From Neoceratodus forsteri (Eukaryota; Chordata; Ceratodontiformes; Ceratodontidae), in NCBI GenBank assembly GCA_016271365.2, contig CM057452.1:1243873001-1243937000 (forward strand): DNA of 64,000 nt, written 5' to 3'. Of this stretch, positions 32,411-44,081 are shown piece by piece; the stretch's first letter is position 1; every line of letters begins with the position of its first letter. A program made the translations under genes and the position numbers. The notes under the pieces are model-generated. The model was not told where the DNA came from, did not search any database, and saw only the letters and a program-made list of their open reading frames with translations.

Positions 32411-34150
32411 ATAGGCACACACATCAATATCTGATGCATGTGGTGGTTTTGTTTATACCATAAAGCAGGTATAATTGTCACAAATCTGTCAAATGTTTTA
32501 ACATTTGAGAATCACATCCACATTTTTTGTGTGAATTTTGGATGATGCAGACTGTGCCTGTAATCAGGAACTGTGCCTGTGTAACACAGTACCTTCTGAA
32601 AATCCTCCACCCACTCATGTGCCTAGCAAGGATATATATTTTAAAACATGGAGGAGCTGGGCCTTTCAATTCCTCATTAGTGCAATGGGAGAGTCCAAGT
32701 CAACCTCATCAGTGAGCCAGCACAAAGGCTTCACTTTAGGCAAACCATTTTAATGTGTACATCCAAAAGACTTTTTCATTTGCAAACATGCAGCTGATTA
32801 CTTGCTGAGTTTAAAATCCCAGCATGCAATGCCCCAAACAAACTGTGAGAAGAGACAATGATGATAGGTGACATTCTGGTGTCTCATGACATCTTTAGTG
32901 TTACTGGTGTAAACATGTTTACTCACTTAAATAGTGATCTTCTTAAAGGTACCACAAACCATAAATACAAAAGCATTATCCCTTACTATTCACTACCACC
33001 AATCTGATGTGAATAGATAAACATATAAACATCTAGAATGTGCCACCAGAAAAATAAAGTGCATGCATACACATTGCAGTTAAAGTTAAGAAAAAGTAAA
33101 TAAAAAATACTTTGATAAAGTGATGGCACTTGCCTTAAAAAAAACAGTTAGTACAGATTTCATATTCAATTATATGGATCTCAAAATGTTACTCCTCTTA
33201 AAGAGCAATGTAGAAAACAATGTTGACATAAATTCTCTTTTAGTCCATTAGGAAGGAAAGACAGTATCCAGACTGTGAATCCAATATGCGTCCCTTTGTA
33301 CTATACATGTTTTTGTCCCTGACATCCACCTCTTGGTGAGAGTACACTTTTCTTTTATTTTTAGTCTGTTTCTCCCTTGTTCACCTAAGTAGCCCCTTCT
33401 GATGGCAACACCAACATCCTGACTCTTACAGTACCTCATTAACTTACTTACCACTATATGTGAGTGGATACCATGGGTGGTGGTGCAGAGTCCTAGGGGT
33501 CACCTTACTCTTTCTGCAGTTCGGGATGATTTTCTGACAATGTTATCCTCATCCCACGGTAGGTGTGCATGCAGTGGCATGGGCAAATGAAATAAAAATG
33601 CTGAACATTCTCCAGTACCTGCATTGGGCAATCAGAGAGGTGGCAGCTGTTGCTGCACAACATAGCTTCCACTAGGAGTTAGGCAAACAGTGACATATAC
33701 TGCTCTCTTCCCTTGCTGAAGGGGGATAGCTGTCTAAGGATGCTCGATCCTCGATCCTTTCCCCAGCCATTCCCCGGGTGGTCCTGATCCATTCCTGAAC
33801 CCAGATTGCACTTTTTCAATGCCAATAACATTGCTGTTTTTGTCTGAGCATAGCCTGAATAACTAACCTGAATAAAATAGTACTGGATAGGGAATTTCTT
33901 GCCACTGAGTGTCCATTTACATTTCACTATAGGAAAAACAAAATGAATGCCACATAGAGGTGCAGCTGCTCACCTTTTGGAAAACGTGCCTTTTACTTTT
34001 TTAATCATTTTTTCCTCCTTTCTGTCCTGGTTCACAGTAGCATCCCCATGGTCCCATCACAGACTCATCCTGTGGACTTACAGGTTAACAACAACTTATT
34101 CAGAGCCATTTTTTTTGCTGGTTGACCTACCATGTAGGACTGTGAGGTGC
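32411..34150. other. No feature recognised
   Basis: A 1.7 kb stretch of ordinary AT-rich sequence. No frames above chance, no repeat ends, no RNA gene seen. Confidence 0.4.
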
Positions 34151-35990
34151 CTGTTTATTTATTTACTTCAGATTCAGATTAATACTTTTGAGCCAAAAGG
34201 ATCATTTACAAAGGTTCCAAGTTGAGATTCATGGGAACAAATTACTGGTTACATGTAGTTTCATATGTGGCAGTATATACATGTTGGGTTACTCAGGCTA
34301 CAGATGGATACAGGGATACTATACAATTAATAGACAAGGATACACAGAAGATTACAGTCCCATAAGTGCTATGGTGAGGATGACATCATCACTCAGAGGT
34401 GTGGCACAATGTTTAAGTAGTTTCATTATACAACTGGGGTGCTAGCAAATTTCTAGGAAGCAACAGTACAAATGTCAGCCACCATAGAAAGCTTTGTCTA
34501 GGGCTCTGCAGAGAGACAGGTACAGGGAGGGAGAGGAGAAACCAGGAAATCAGAAGCATTTGGTGGGTGCAATTGGAGTATAAAAGGAGGAGCTGAAGAA
34601 GGAGAGAAAACAATCAGGGATGGCAGGGTCAGAGGTGGGAGAAGAGATGGTGGGGTGCAGCCAGGGTAGGATAAATTAGAGGAGAGGAGGGGGAGAGAGC
34701 TATGATGGAGGAGGAGAGAGGGGGTAGAGTAGGTGGGAGGGGCGAGGCTTAGGCGGTTGGAGGAGGAGAACTTGGGATGTTGGGGAGAGAAGGGAGGATT
34801 ACTCTGTGCCATGTGTTGGGTATAGCAGCTGCAGACATATCGCATGCTAGGTAGGAGCGTAACCCTTGTTTGTACTGGCTAAGCTTGGAGCACTCGATGA
34901 GGGCGGTGGGTAGCTCATTGAACCACCTGGGTCCTTCGAAGGACAAGGATTTCTGAGCCAGCTTTGTACGTTTAAATGTCACAGGAGACCCCCCTTTAGT
35001 TGCACTTCTAGTGTGTTTAGTGCAGTGTGCAGCTTTGTAAAGACTGTGGGTAGACTCAGGCATGAGCCCTAACACTGATTTCTTTACCAGCAAGCAGGTC
35101 TGGTATTGCGCCCTGAGATGAAGAGGGAGCCACCCAGTCTCATTGTATAGGGAGAATGTATGGGCCAAATGATCAGCCCCTAGAGTCAATTGGCAGGCCT
35201 TATTAAGGAGTGTTTTTACTCTTTTTAGTGTGGTGTCAGAACCAGCCACATAGATTGGCAGGCCATAGTCAACGGTAGCTAGGACCGAGTTGCTCGTGGC
35301 CAGCTTCAGTGCGGCAGGTGTCATAGAGTGTCTGTGTTGATAAAGCACACCCAGTTTTATATTAGTGGTTTCAACAACATTATCAAAATGAGACGAGAAG
35401 TTGAGTGCATTGTCCAGGTGTACACCTAGGTATTTGAATGTAGAGACTTGTTCCATAGTATCACCCTTGTGGTTTCATAGCAGCAATGGGCCATACTTCT
35501 TCCTGCTCTACAGTACAATGAAGAGCATACCTTTGATATTCTTGTGGTTGAGCAAAAGTCTGTTCTGGGAGGACCATGATTTAAGTTTAAGAAAGCTGTC
35601 TTGCAGCTCAGCAGTTATTGTAGATAGCTTTTTGCCAGAGGTAAAGATGATGACATCATCTGCATAAAACACGATGTGTGCCATGCAGACAGAAGGAATA
35701 AAATTTATGAAGAGGCTGAAGAGTAGTGGTCCTAGGATGGACCCTTGGGGGACTCTGAAATTCGCCTCCTTGGGTTCCGAGCAAATGCTGTTGATTTTAA
35801 CAGGTTTTCTGTGGGTGAGATAGCTGTTAAACCAGGCAACGGTGTCTGTGGACAGGCCTATAGATGGCAGGCAGTTTAAGAGTTACTGGTGGTTGACTAT
35901 ATCGAATGTCTTTGTGAGATTTATGAAGATAGACCCAACTGCCATCCCTTTATCCAAGGAATCATAAAGATGGGAGGCTGTGGGGGATGC
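34151..35990 (-). mobile_element. L2-like LINE, 5'-truncated
   Basis: On the plus strand the 3' end is TTTATTTATTTACTTCAG at 34153, next to TTTTGAGCCAAAAGGATC, a variant of the hairpin found in the LINEs at 10.0 and 29.1 kb. A long purine-rich 3' UTR lies at 34430-34750. The coding part is reverse transcriptase only. Confidence 0.8.
34749..35990 (-). pseudogene. L2-like reverse transcriptase, truncated
   Basis: The N-terminal blocks (about 35990-35700) include AVGSIFINLTKTFDIVNHQ-like sequence in place of [11 protein letters not shown], then a QGSILGPLLFSLFINF-like block. The catalytic box is intact: HIVFYADDVIIFTSGKK (about 35665-35640). 35456-34749 is one open frame of 235 codons, VSTFKYLGVHLDNALNFSSH to PRWFNELPTALIE, the thumb and C-terminal region. 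Endonuclease absent. Confidence 0.8.
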
Positions 35991-37334
35991 GAGTGAGCCT
36001 GGGCATTTTTCTCCTGTTTTTCATCACTGTGGTGTCTGCATGCAATATAATGCACACTTATACATGTCAAAGCATTTGCTTACTGCATCAGAAGACTCCC
36101 GCCCCATGTATGGTGGTCCCACCAGCACTGTCACCTGCACTTCACCAAGTGACAGTCAAGTGTGGGGACTCAGATCCTCCCCCTTCCCAAGAAAGGAGAG
36201 CTGTCCTTGGTACACTCTATCTTCTTTCTCCCAGCCAGCTCCCAAGCAACCCTGGTTCATTCCTTAACCTGCGTTGTCAGTTTGTCTGGTGATAATGCAC
36301 CTATTACCTAAGACTGCCACACTACTGGGCTAACCACTCTTTGTGTTTAAGATGACAAACAATGGCTTCCATCTATTGCTGTCATGCATACTCTTATGTA
36401 CATACTTTAGATTATTGTTACATTAAATGGGTGCCAGTCAACTGTGCTGAGGTCTGAGTAGCGACACATGTAAAACCAGCTGTTTCATTTTCTAGTCAGC
36501 TTAGTCTTCAATTACATGGATTTGCATACTTACAATACTTTCCATGCTGGCTGAGGGTTGAGGATTTTAACTGCATGTTTTTATAGAACCCACACAAAAT
36601 GGAAAATATCTGCCTTATTGTATCATTTATGTATCTTACATATCGTACTGCTTGTTTTTCTTATCAGCATTTACATTACTGAACCTTTTTGGTTTTACTC
36701 ACTATGACCATAGAAAAAGGCATTCAAATGAGTCAACTTGCTAGCAGCTAAAACAGCATTAGCTGGTCATCCTTAAGTGATTTCTTTTGTGGTAAAAAGG
36801 AGTTGTTAATTTTTTGGGAGTGGTGTTTTGTTCTCACACTGGAATCTCCAGGTGTTAGTTGTAGTTAAAAGATGGTACAACATTCTCAGATTTCACCCCT
36901 TTCTTGAAGCTGAAGTGAAAAATCAGTGGTACAACTCTGTGCTAATTTTCTCGGTCCAGGGACCAGTGAACTTTCTCAGCTTTTCCTCTCCATTACTCTG
37001 CTGGGCAATCCACCTTCTCGTAAGACCTTCCAGCTCTCTGGAACTAGCTTCTCTCACCTCTCCATCACTCCACTACCTCTGGCTCTTTCTGGAACCAGCT
37101 GAAAATCATCCCACCCCTAGAGGAGTGCAAAAGTTGTTTCTTCCACCTTAGTGGAACTTCCGTGAAATTTTGCAACCTTTGTGGAAGTTTCCAAACTTCC
37201 GCCTGTGGCAGATCGGAAAACTTCCAAAGGTTTAGTGCAACATTTTACCCTGGTTTACTCTCCTATAGATGGAATTTAAAAAAAAGTTACCTGATGTTCA
37301 CTGCCGCCCCTGCAAGCCCTGCCTGAAATAAAAA
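35991..37334. other. No feature recognised
   Basis: Mixed sequence, no supported gene. Around 37140-37230 the word GGAACTTCC/GGAAGTTTCC recurs several times, a small inverted-word cluster of unknown meaning. Confidence 0.35.
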
Positions 37335-37645
37335 TAATAAACCCTAGGTGGCTAGCAGTCCCTCCCACCACCTGATTACTCACCACATAGTTAAAAAAAA
37401 ATCCCTGGAATCCCTGGTGGCTAGCAGACCCTCCCCCCACCCAATCATCCACCCAAGTCCAGGACATCATGCCCTGTTGTCCAGTGTAACCCCCATCCCA
37501 ATCCCCTGTTGCGTAGTAAAAAAACCAAAATGTATCCTTGGTAGTCTAGTGACCCCCCCTCCGTATCCCCAATCCACAGTCCGTGAGTTACAATTTTATT
37601 CCCTGGTGGTCTAGTGCACCCCCTACCCCACAACCCCTGCAGGCA
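37335..37645 (+). repeat. Degenerate minisatellite, period about 60-69 bp
   Basis: The word CCCTGGTGGTCTAGTG or a variant recurs at about 37342, 37411, 37471, 37535 and 37601, followed each time by a C-rich stretch. The same unit motif (CCCTGGTGGTCCAGTGG) builds the arrays in the foldback element at 49188-49510. This may be one eroded arm of a related element. Confidence 0.6.
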
Positions 37646-37741
37646 ATGTCCCACCATCCAACTCCCTCCAGTCCCAAACCCAAATGGTGACTGGCAGAGC
37701 CTTCCTTTCTCCTCCAAGACCCACAGCCCAGTGAACTGTCA

Positions 37742-38161
37742 ATGAATGAGTGCATGAAAATCATGAGTAATGATGACCCCTGGGACAAAAACATTCCAGG
37801 ATTTACTCTGTTTCATAAAGACAGAAGTATAAGTAAGGGGGGTGTAGCATTGTACCTATCAAGTATTATTAATGCAGAGAGTATCGAACTTTCTCAGAAA
37901 ATAAATTTCTGCAATTATTTCTGCGATCAAATAGTGAACACCCGTACAAGGGGTAATAATATCTTGGATTTAGTCTTACATAATATCGGAAATCAAATTT
38001 CTAAGTGTAAAGTACTCCAACCATTAGGCTCCAGTGACCATTCAATGGTGCACTTTATGATCAGTGAAAATTTGGGACAGGATAGTGGGAATACAACAGT
38101 GTACAACTTCAAGAAAGCAAACTTTCTGGGTATGGTACATGATTTACAATCCTGGGACTAG
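37742..38161 (+). pseudogene. LINE endonuclease remnant
   Basis: Contains KNIPGFTLFHKDRSISKGGV (endonuclease GGG block reduced to GG), then IVNTRTRGNNILDLVLHN and PLGSSDHSMVHFMI with the Asp-His pair. The middle of the domain, including the GDFN block, is deleted between residues of about 45 and 60. It ends at a stop at 38161 just before the linker. Confidence 0.75.
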
Positions 38162-38290
38162 TATCATTCATTCCTTGATAAATCACTTACTGAAATCTGG
38201 CAAATCCTGATTAGCCAGTTAACTTTATCTACTAGTAAACATATCCCAATTATTAAAAAAACTGATAAAACTAAATTAAATAGGCCCTGG

Positions 38291-39922
38291 ATGAATGAAA
38301 CTGTAAAAGAACATATTAAAAACAAAAACAGGGCTTATAAAAAAGCTAAGTCATGTGGAACGAAGCAGAGCTGGGAAGCCTTTAAATTCCAGTTAAAAGT
38401 GACAAAATATAGTATTAGAAAGGCAAAAAGGGATTTTGAGGTATGTCTGGCTAAGAATGTGGGGGATAACTACAAATCCTTTTATAAATATATAAACGAC
38501 AAAAAGGGTGGCACTACCATTATAGGCCCACTTAAAGATACCTTAGGGGAACTAGTATCAGATAAGACACTTATGGCTACTATGTGCAATAAGCAATTTT
38601 CATCAGTCTTTAATAATAAATCTGAAACTAGAATGAAACATAACGACCATAACCTGAGCGGGTATTTTTCAGTAGATGCTAATACTATCCAAAAACTGCT
38701 TCAAAACCTGGATCCTAACAAATCAGCAGGGCCAGATGGTTTACATCCTCGCATCCTTAAGGAATTGGCTGTCCCTTTTTCTGGTCCTGTTGCTGCCCTA
38801 TTTAATAAATCTTTACATGAAGGACAAGTTATAGATGTCTGGAGACAAGCGACAGTCGTTTCAATTTATAAAAAGGGTTCTAGACAGGAGGTGTCAAATT
38901 ATAGACCCATCAGCCTGACATCTATATTGGGTAAAATGTTAGAAGGAATAATAAAGGAGCATTTATGTAACAAAACAGAACCTGACCCCACCCAGCATGG
39001 TTTTGTTAAGGCTAGATCATCCCAGACTAACCTGTTGAGTTTCTATAATGGAGTTAGTGGGGCATTGGATGGGGGTGAGGCAGTGGATATCATATTTCTG
39101 GACTTTTCCAAGGCTTTTGATAAGGTCCCTCATGGTCAGCTTATAGAGGACATGATTAGCCTAGGAATAGGGAGAAATATAACACGTTGGGTGGAATCAT
39201 GGATAAAAGGCCACACCCAGAGAGTGTGTATTAAGGACTTCTTCTCAGACTGGGATATTGTGACCAGTGGGGTTCCACAGGGCTCTGTTCTTGGTCCATG
39301 TCTGTTTAACATATATATTGCATCATTAAAAACCTTGATGAATGTTTGGTTAACTAAATTTGCTGACGATACACATATAGGATACCCTATCAAAAATAAT
39401 GATGACATAACTACCCTTCAGTGTGCCCTAAATGAGATGCAGAATTGGGCTACCCTTAAGCAGTTGTCCTTCAATATGGACAAATGTGTTGTAATGCATT
39501 TTGGTAATAAAAACACTCAGGCTAAATATACTCTTGGAGGGAATATTTTAAGAGCAGTGGATGATGAGCGAGATCTAGGTATAAGAATATCTAATGATCT
39601 CAGTTCCAAACTTCACTGCCACACTGTTTTTAAGAAGGCAGCAGGTGTATTACATTGCATCAATAAACACATCAGCAGCAAAAGTAAAGATGTGTTGCTC
39701 TCATTGTATTCATTACTGGTGAGGCCCCATTTGGAGTATTGTGCCCAATTTTGGGCACCAGGGGATAAAGGTTCCATTAAATCACTAGAAAAAATACAAC
39801 ATAGAACAACTAAAAAAATCCAAGAAGTTATTAACTTAGACTATAATTCCAGACTCCAAAATCTAGGGCTGTACTCTTTGGAGTATCGCAGAATGAGGGG
39901 TGACTTTATGTCTAGTATTTAA
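38291..39922 (+). CDS. Reverse transcriptase domain of Rex1/CR1-like ORF2
   Basis: A 543-codon open frame. The N-terminal part is Lys-rich (linker, 1-80). RT motifs: NKSAGPDGLHPRILKEL (143-159), SIYKKGSRQEVSNYRPISLT (191-210), TQHGFVKARSSQTNLL (234-249), FLDFSKAFDKVPHGQL with catalytic Asp271, GVPQGSVLGPCLFNIY (327-342) and FADD (357-360) with both aspartates. The thumb follows: SFNMDKCVVMHFGNKN, ERDLGIRISNDL, SLLVRPHLEYCAQFW, RTTKKIQEV. At the end RRMRGDFM leaves frame; LVFKALFDDHLW continues in the next frame up to GYN and a stop at 40178. The Met start is arbitrary because the true protein starts upstream. Confidence 0.9.
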   Translation: MNETVKEHIKNKNRAYKKAKSCGTKQSWEAFKFQLKVTKYSIRKAKRDFEVCLAKNVGDNYKSFYKYINDKKGGTTIIGPLKDTLGELVSDKTLMATMCNKQFSSVFNNKSETRMKHNDHNLSGYFSVDANTIQKLLQNLDPNKSAGPDGLHPRILKELAVPFSGPVAALFNKSLHEGQVIDVWRQATVVSIYKKGSRQEVSNYRPISLTSILGKMLEGIIKEHLCNKTEPDPTQHGFVKARSSQTNLLSFYNGVSGALDGGEAVDIIFLDFSKAFDKVPHGQLIEDMISLGIGRNITRWVESWIKGHTQRVCIKDFFSDWDIVTSGVPQGSVLGPCLFNIYIASLKTLMNVWLTKFADDTHIGYPIKNNDDITTLQCALNEMQNWATLKQLSFNMDKCVVMHFGNKNTQAKYTLGGNILRAVDDERDLGIRISNDLSSKLHCHTVFKKAAGVLHCINKHISSKSKDVLLSLYSLLVRPHLEYCAQFWAPGDKGSIKSLEKIQHRTTKKIQEVINLDYNSRLQNLGLYSLEYRRMRGDFMSSI

Positions 39923-40250
39923 GGCACTTTTTGATGATCACCTTTGGGAAACATTAGGGCTCTAACTGAAGGAAACATTTTATATAACCAGGGCACATCC
40001 TTTACAATTGAAAATTGAACAGTGTAAAACCAAAAAAAGAAGCAACTGGTTCACTGTAAGAGTCTGTAAAATTTGGAATAATCTTCCTATGGAAATAGTA
40101 TTGAGTGAGAATATGACTACATTTAAAAAAAACTTAGATAACTATCTGCATCACAAATGCATAAAAGGATATAATTAAAAATTGCGAGCATCATGGACCA
40201 TGGTCTATTAGCTCTGAAAAACCTATGATACCTATGATACCTATGCTTGT

Positions 40251-42090
40251 ACAAGCATGCTTCAGACAGCTTGATTCCTATCAGTACAAACTGGTAATTT
40301 GATTTATTTCTGCATTTCATTTACCAAGCAAGTAGGCCCACTGGTGCAGTGGCAGTGCTACCACTGGTGACACTAATGACATGGGTTCCAGAATGAGCCC
40401 AGCGTATCTGGCAGCTAGCTGAGGCAGAAGGATCAAGCATCCATGGGACTGGGAGGTTTGTGGCATCTGGAGTGCACCTTAACCCTAACAGCAGCTAGGT
40501 ATGAGGACTCCTGGAACCACATAAGCAGGGGGAAGGGAGTGGTGGGCATCTATGCACCATTCACAGGAGTGCATGCTCTGTACCCTGGGGGCAACCAATA
40601 AAATGGAAAGCTGCTGGCCAGTGGCAAGGATATTACGCTCTGCAACCCCCATCCTCACATCTATTCTGAGTCTGACCTGCCTGCACCTTAACCGCCCCCC
40701 CCATGTCACCTCCATCAGAGTCAACTGGATAGAATGGGGCAATCATCAAGGAGCAGGCCATCATGGGGGGAGGGCAAGTTGGGAAGGCCTGACTACAGTA
40801 TAATGTGTTGTGGGTGATCTGGGAGCCTGGTGTCAGACAGGAGGACTTCAGGGGAACAGGAAGAGGTACTGTGAGGACTGAAGAATGCCCTGCCCTTAGG
40901 CAGAGAAGGAGCATAAATAGAACTGGAATAAAATATGAGGCAAATAAATTCAGCTACATGAACTGTTTAAATCCCCCCCTCAAAAAAGAAAAAAACTCCA
41001 CTTTAATTAAATTTAAGAACCAGTCAATTGTTAATTTCAGCAGCAATGTGTGACATAAACAGCAGTCTGTTAGACCATTCAGTATAGTACCATGGAGTTG
41101 GTAAGAAGACAGTTACAAAACTGCTTGCCTACAGAGTTTATGAAACCTGAAATGATTTCTTCAACTTTTCTCAACCATCTAAGAGAAGTATACATTTATT
41201 TCAAAATTATCTAAAATAATTTAACAGGTATAATAATTACAGCTGATGAGAGCAGTCTGCAATGAATTAAAATATCCTTGTACTTCAAGGGTTGGACTTT
41301 TCTGAACCAGAACAAACTTTGGCGTTACATGATTGAGCAGCTGTTAGAAAGGTTTTCATCAAACGCATGATTAAATCTGATGCCTTATACATAAAAGAGC
41401 AAAAAAATTACAGATTCTTATAGTAACACATATATACAAGTAAAATATGTACAGATTCAGTTTTTTTTTGCTTCAGCTGCAATGTAAACTATAATAAACA
41501 TTCAACATGGGTTTCATACACATCTGTGTCATAGTGAATATTGTTTGAAAGTAGAATGACCATTACAAACCATAGGAAAGAACACACTTTCCCAACGCCC
41601 TTGAAACTGAGATGGATAATTTCAAGTAGTTGTTGCTGGTAAGGAAGTAGGTGTTAAGTAATAAATAACAAAGTGTTGAATTCCACCTTTGTCTCTGCTT
41701 ATTGTGCCACTATATAGTGAGACAGTATTTAACACTGAGATGACATTGTCAGTCAAAATAATTTCATACAATTCATACACAACATACAAGTTTTCTGTCT
41801 GGGCCTATAATAAAATACCTTAGCAGAATTATGACTTTGGATGTATACAAAAATTCAGTTACTATCCATATGTTGTTTTATTTTAAAAATGTCAGCGGTA
41901 TTTCTTAGCCATTTTCAAATTAAAGACAGCTTTGTACAGTATAGCACAGAGAATTGTCAGTTGCCCTAACAAGATGCTGAGACATGCCATCAAGCGAATC
42001 ATGATCTAAGGTCTATCACATATGTTTAATATATTTTTATTTTAATGAGTTCATGTATGTAAGAACTGAGGACTCATAATATTTTGCTTC
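40251..42090. other. Mostly unannotated; weak SINE-like patch
   Basis: 40327-40480 has a weak tRNA-like pattern (see the patch at 30665). 40500-42090 shows no supported gene or repeat border; 41000-42050 is AT-rich. Confidence 0.35.
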
Positions 42091-43971
42091 TGTAACCCCC
42101 CTTCAAATGGGGATTCCCAAAAGTCTTCCAAGAGCTTGCCTGAATGCTCCAAGTATGGGTGGTGTTCAGCATCTGAGTTGCTTAAATGTGGTTGCAAGTG
42201 AGTGCTATTTGAGCCTCCACATACTGTCTCTTTAAGAGCTGTCTGCTTGCAGAGTTAATTAGTTTGTATGGAGGGGACTGTGTATATAATGCTCAAATTC
42301 CACCCGAGCTGCAGAGTAATTGCTCCATTTTTTGGTCGCTGGAAATGCAAAGGGAGCCCATCTGAAAGCTGTAACTGTTTGCCTGTAATCATTTAAAGCA
42401 TTAGCAAAATTGTAGTTTGTCTAACCTGTCTTTATTGCAGCTGGGACTCTGTGTGTGTTACCCCTCCATTTTTGGACCTAAACTGCTGTGCTGGGCCAAT
42501 TGGGTTAGGAAGCCCTAAAATGGAGCCTGTGGATGAATCAGAACTTGGACTCTTAATTTTGAGCCAGCCACAGGGGGATTGTATAGGCAGTGACTCTGGG
42601 AAATGTAGTTTTGACCGTGGCACCTTTTTCAACCAACAGAGGGAGTCTTATTGTGAGTGACAGCCGAACTAGACAACAGAATGGTGTGGAGCCAAAGGAA
42701 ATGCCCTGCTCTGTGACTGGAAATATCAGATCAGTTGTGATAGTGAAGAGAGAAGGAGCTCTGTGCTTCTGCAGTGTATAGTTTTGCGCAGAAAGCGCGT
42801 GTAAGGCCCCTTAGTTTCGGCCTGCAGCCATTGTGAATGCCAGTTTGGACTGAATCCAAGTTGTGAGGAGAAAGAAGCACCAGAAGTGTAGAAACAGGCT
42901 CACCCTGTAGAAGACTGGAGAAATTGTTGAATTGAGCTCGGTCTGTCAGGAACTGAAGCTGCTGTGTGTGCTCCCGAGCATTTTGCAGTAAGTGCGATTG
43001 GGATCAAGTAGCAGCCTGCCTGGTATAGTACTTTCCTTTTACATATGAATGTGCATAGTGCTTGTGGGGAATCGCTATTTCCAATCCCCTGTGCTGTGTG
43101 CTGTGTGTTGAAGCTGGAAGCAAACCCCAGCTTGTCTCGGACTAAATCCGTTTGCTATCAACTGCAGTGGGGTCCAGTCACAAGGACCTTGTCTCCATGC
43201 CTTGTTGTTTCTGACAATCTAGAAGAACATCCACCATCTGGTTCTCAGCTTGAGTATTGTGAGTACAAATCAGGGTATTCCCTTGCAGCCTGTTTTCAGT
43301 CACAAGTGTGTCATCTAATTCTTGTTGTTTCACTACTTCATGGACTGAGCCATCCGGCTCCAGATTACAATTGGGTGTTGTGCATATATTTTCTTCTACA
43401 GAGCCCTATCCATCTGCATCTGCCGGCTAACCCCAGGCAATGGACCTGGTTAGTCCCTTCCCCAAACCTGGGTACCCAGAGTGTGACTTTTCAGACCCTA
43501 TATGTGTGCACAGTACTGTGATTTAATGCCACTAATTAACCTGAGTTCCCCCTCCTGTGTTACTGTCCCCTAAATAAATCAGATTTGCTGTTGTTATACT
43601 ATATACTGTCTGTGGTGTTGGTACTTATGGAAACAGTATTGTGTTTTGCTGTGTATGTTGTTTAACCTTACTTTACTGCAGGTCGTCAGAGATGTGCTGC
43701 AGAATCAGTCTTGAGGGTAAGTGGTATCTATATGAGTGAACAGTGTGTATACGTGGGGTATTGGGGCTGTAACTCCGGTGTACTGTGTGAGCCACTAGAA
43801 GGAATAAAAGGGGGTCTCAGTGTCCCAGAGGGCTGTGACCAAGCTAGTCTAACCACTACAAACCCTGACCTCTGGGTGGAGGCACCCGACATAAGATCTA
43901 GGCCCTAAACCTGTCTGTAGTCAAACAGGCAGGGGTAGTAGCCCTTGGAATAGCACCACCTAGGGGTTACA
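42091..43971 (+). mobile_element. Solo LTR of an LTR retroelement
   Basis: Starts TGTAACCCC and ends GGGGTTACA, a perfect 9-bp inverted terminal repeat in the TG...CA form of LTRs. Flanking CTTC on both sides (42087-42090, 43972-43975) is a 4-bp target duplication. A TATA box (TGTATATAATG, 42281) and a polyadenylation signal (AATAAA, 43573) are on the plus strand. No gag, pol or env sequence is next to it, so the internal part was probably lost by recombination between two LTRs. 1,881 bp is long for an LTR. The host family (gypsy or endogenous retrovirus) cannot be told. Confidence 0.75.
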
Positions 43972-44081
43972 CTTCTGTTTTTGTGAACATCATTTGTGTA
44001 TATTTTAAAGGGACAAAATGTGGGTGGGAGGAAAAGGGAAATAGATTCAAGCTAGGGTTTCATAGCAGATTGACTAGACCC
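43972..44081. other. Spacer
   Basis: Short unique-looking spacer between the LTR and the next TIR element. Confidence 0.5.

Larger units (their letters stand above)
37742..40250 (+). mobile_element. Rex1/CR1-like LINE with intact RT frame
   Basis: Starts within the endonuclease (5'-truncated) and ends at a tail of ACCTATGAT repeats (40224-40250). The reverse transcriptase frame of 543 codons is unbroken, the longest in the window. One frame break near 39910 separates it from its own C-terminal end. Confidence 0.85.

Noticed and set aside
40485..40914. Overlapping frames on both strands
   Set aside because: Some words look protein-like (VAERNILATGQQ), but I could not tie them to any family; not enough to report a gene.
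42432..43521. Frames of 66-158 codons inside the LTR
   Set aside because: No gag, pol, env or accessory similarity; chance frames in LTR sequence.
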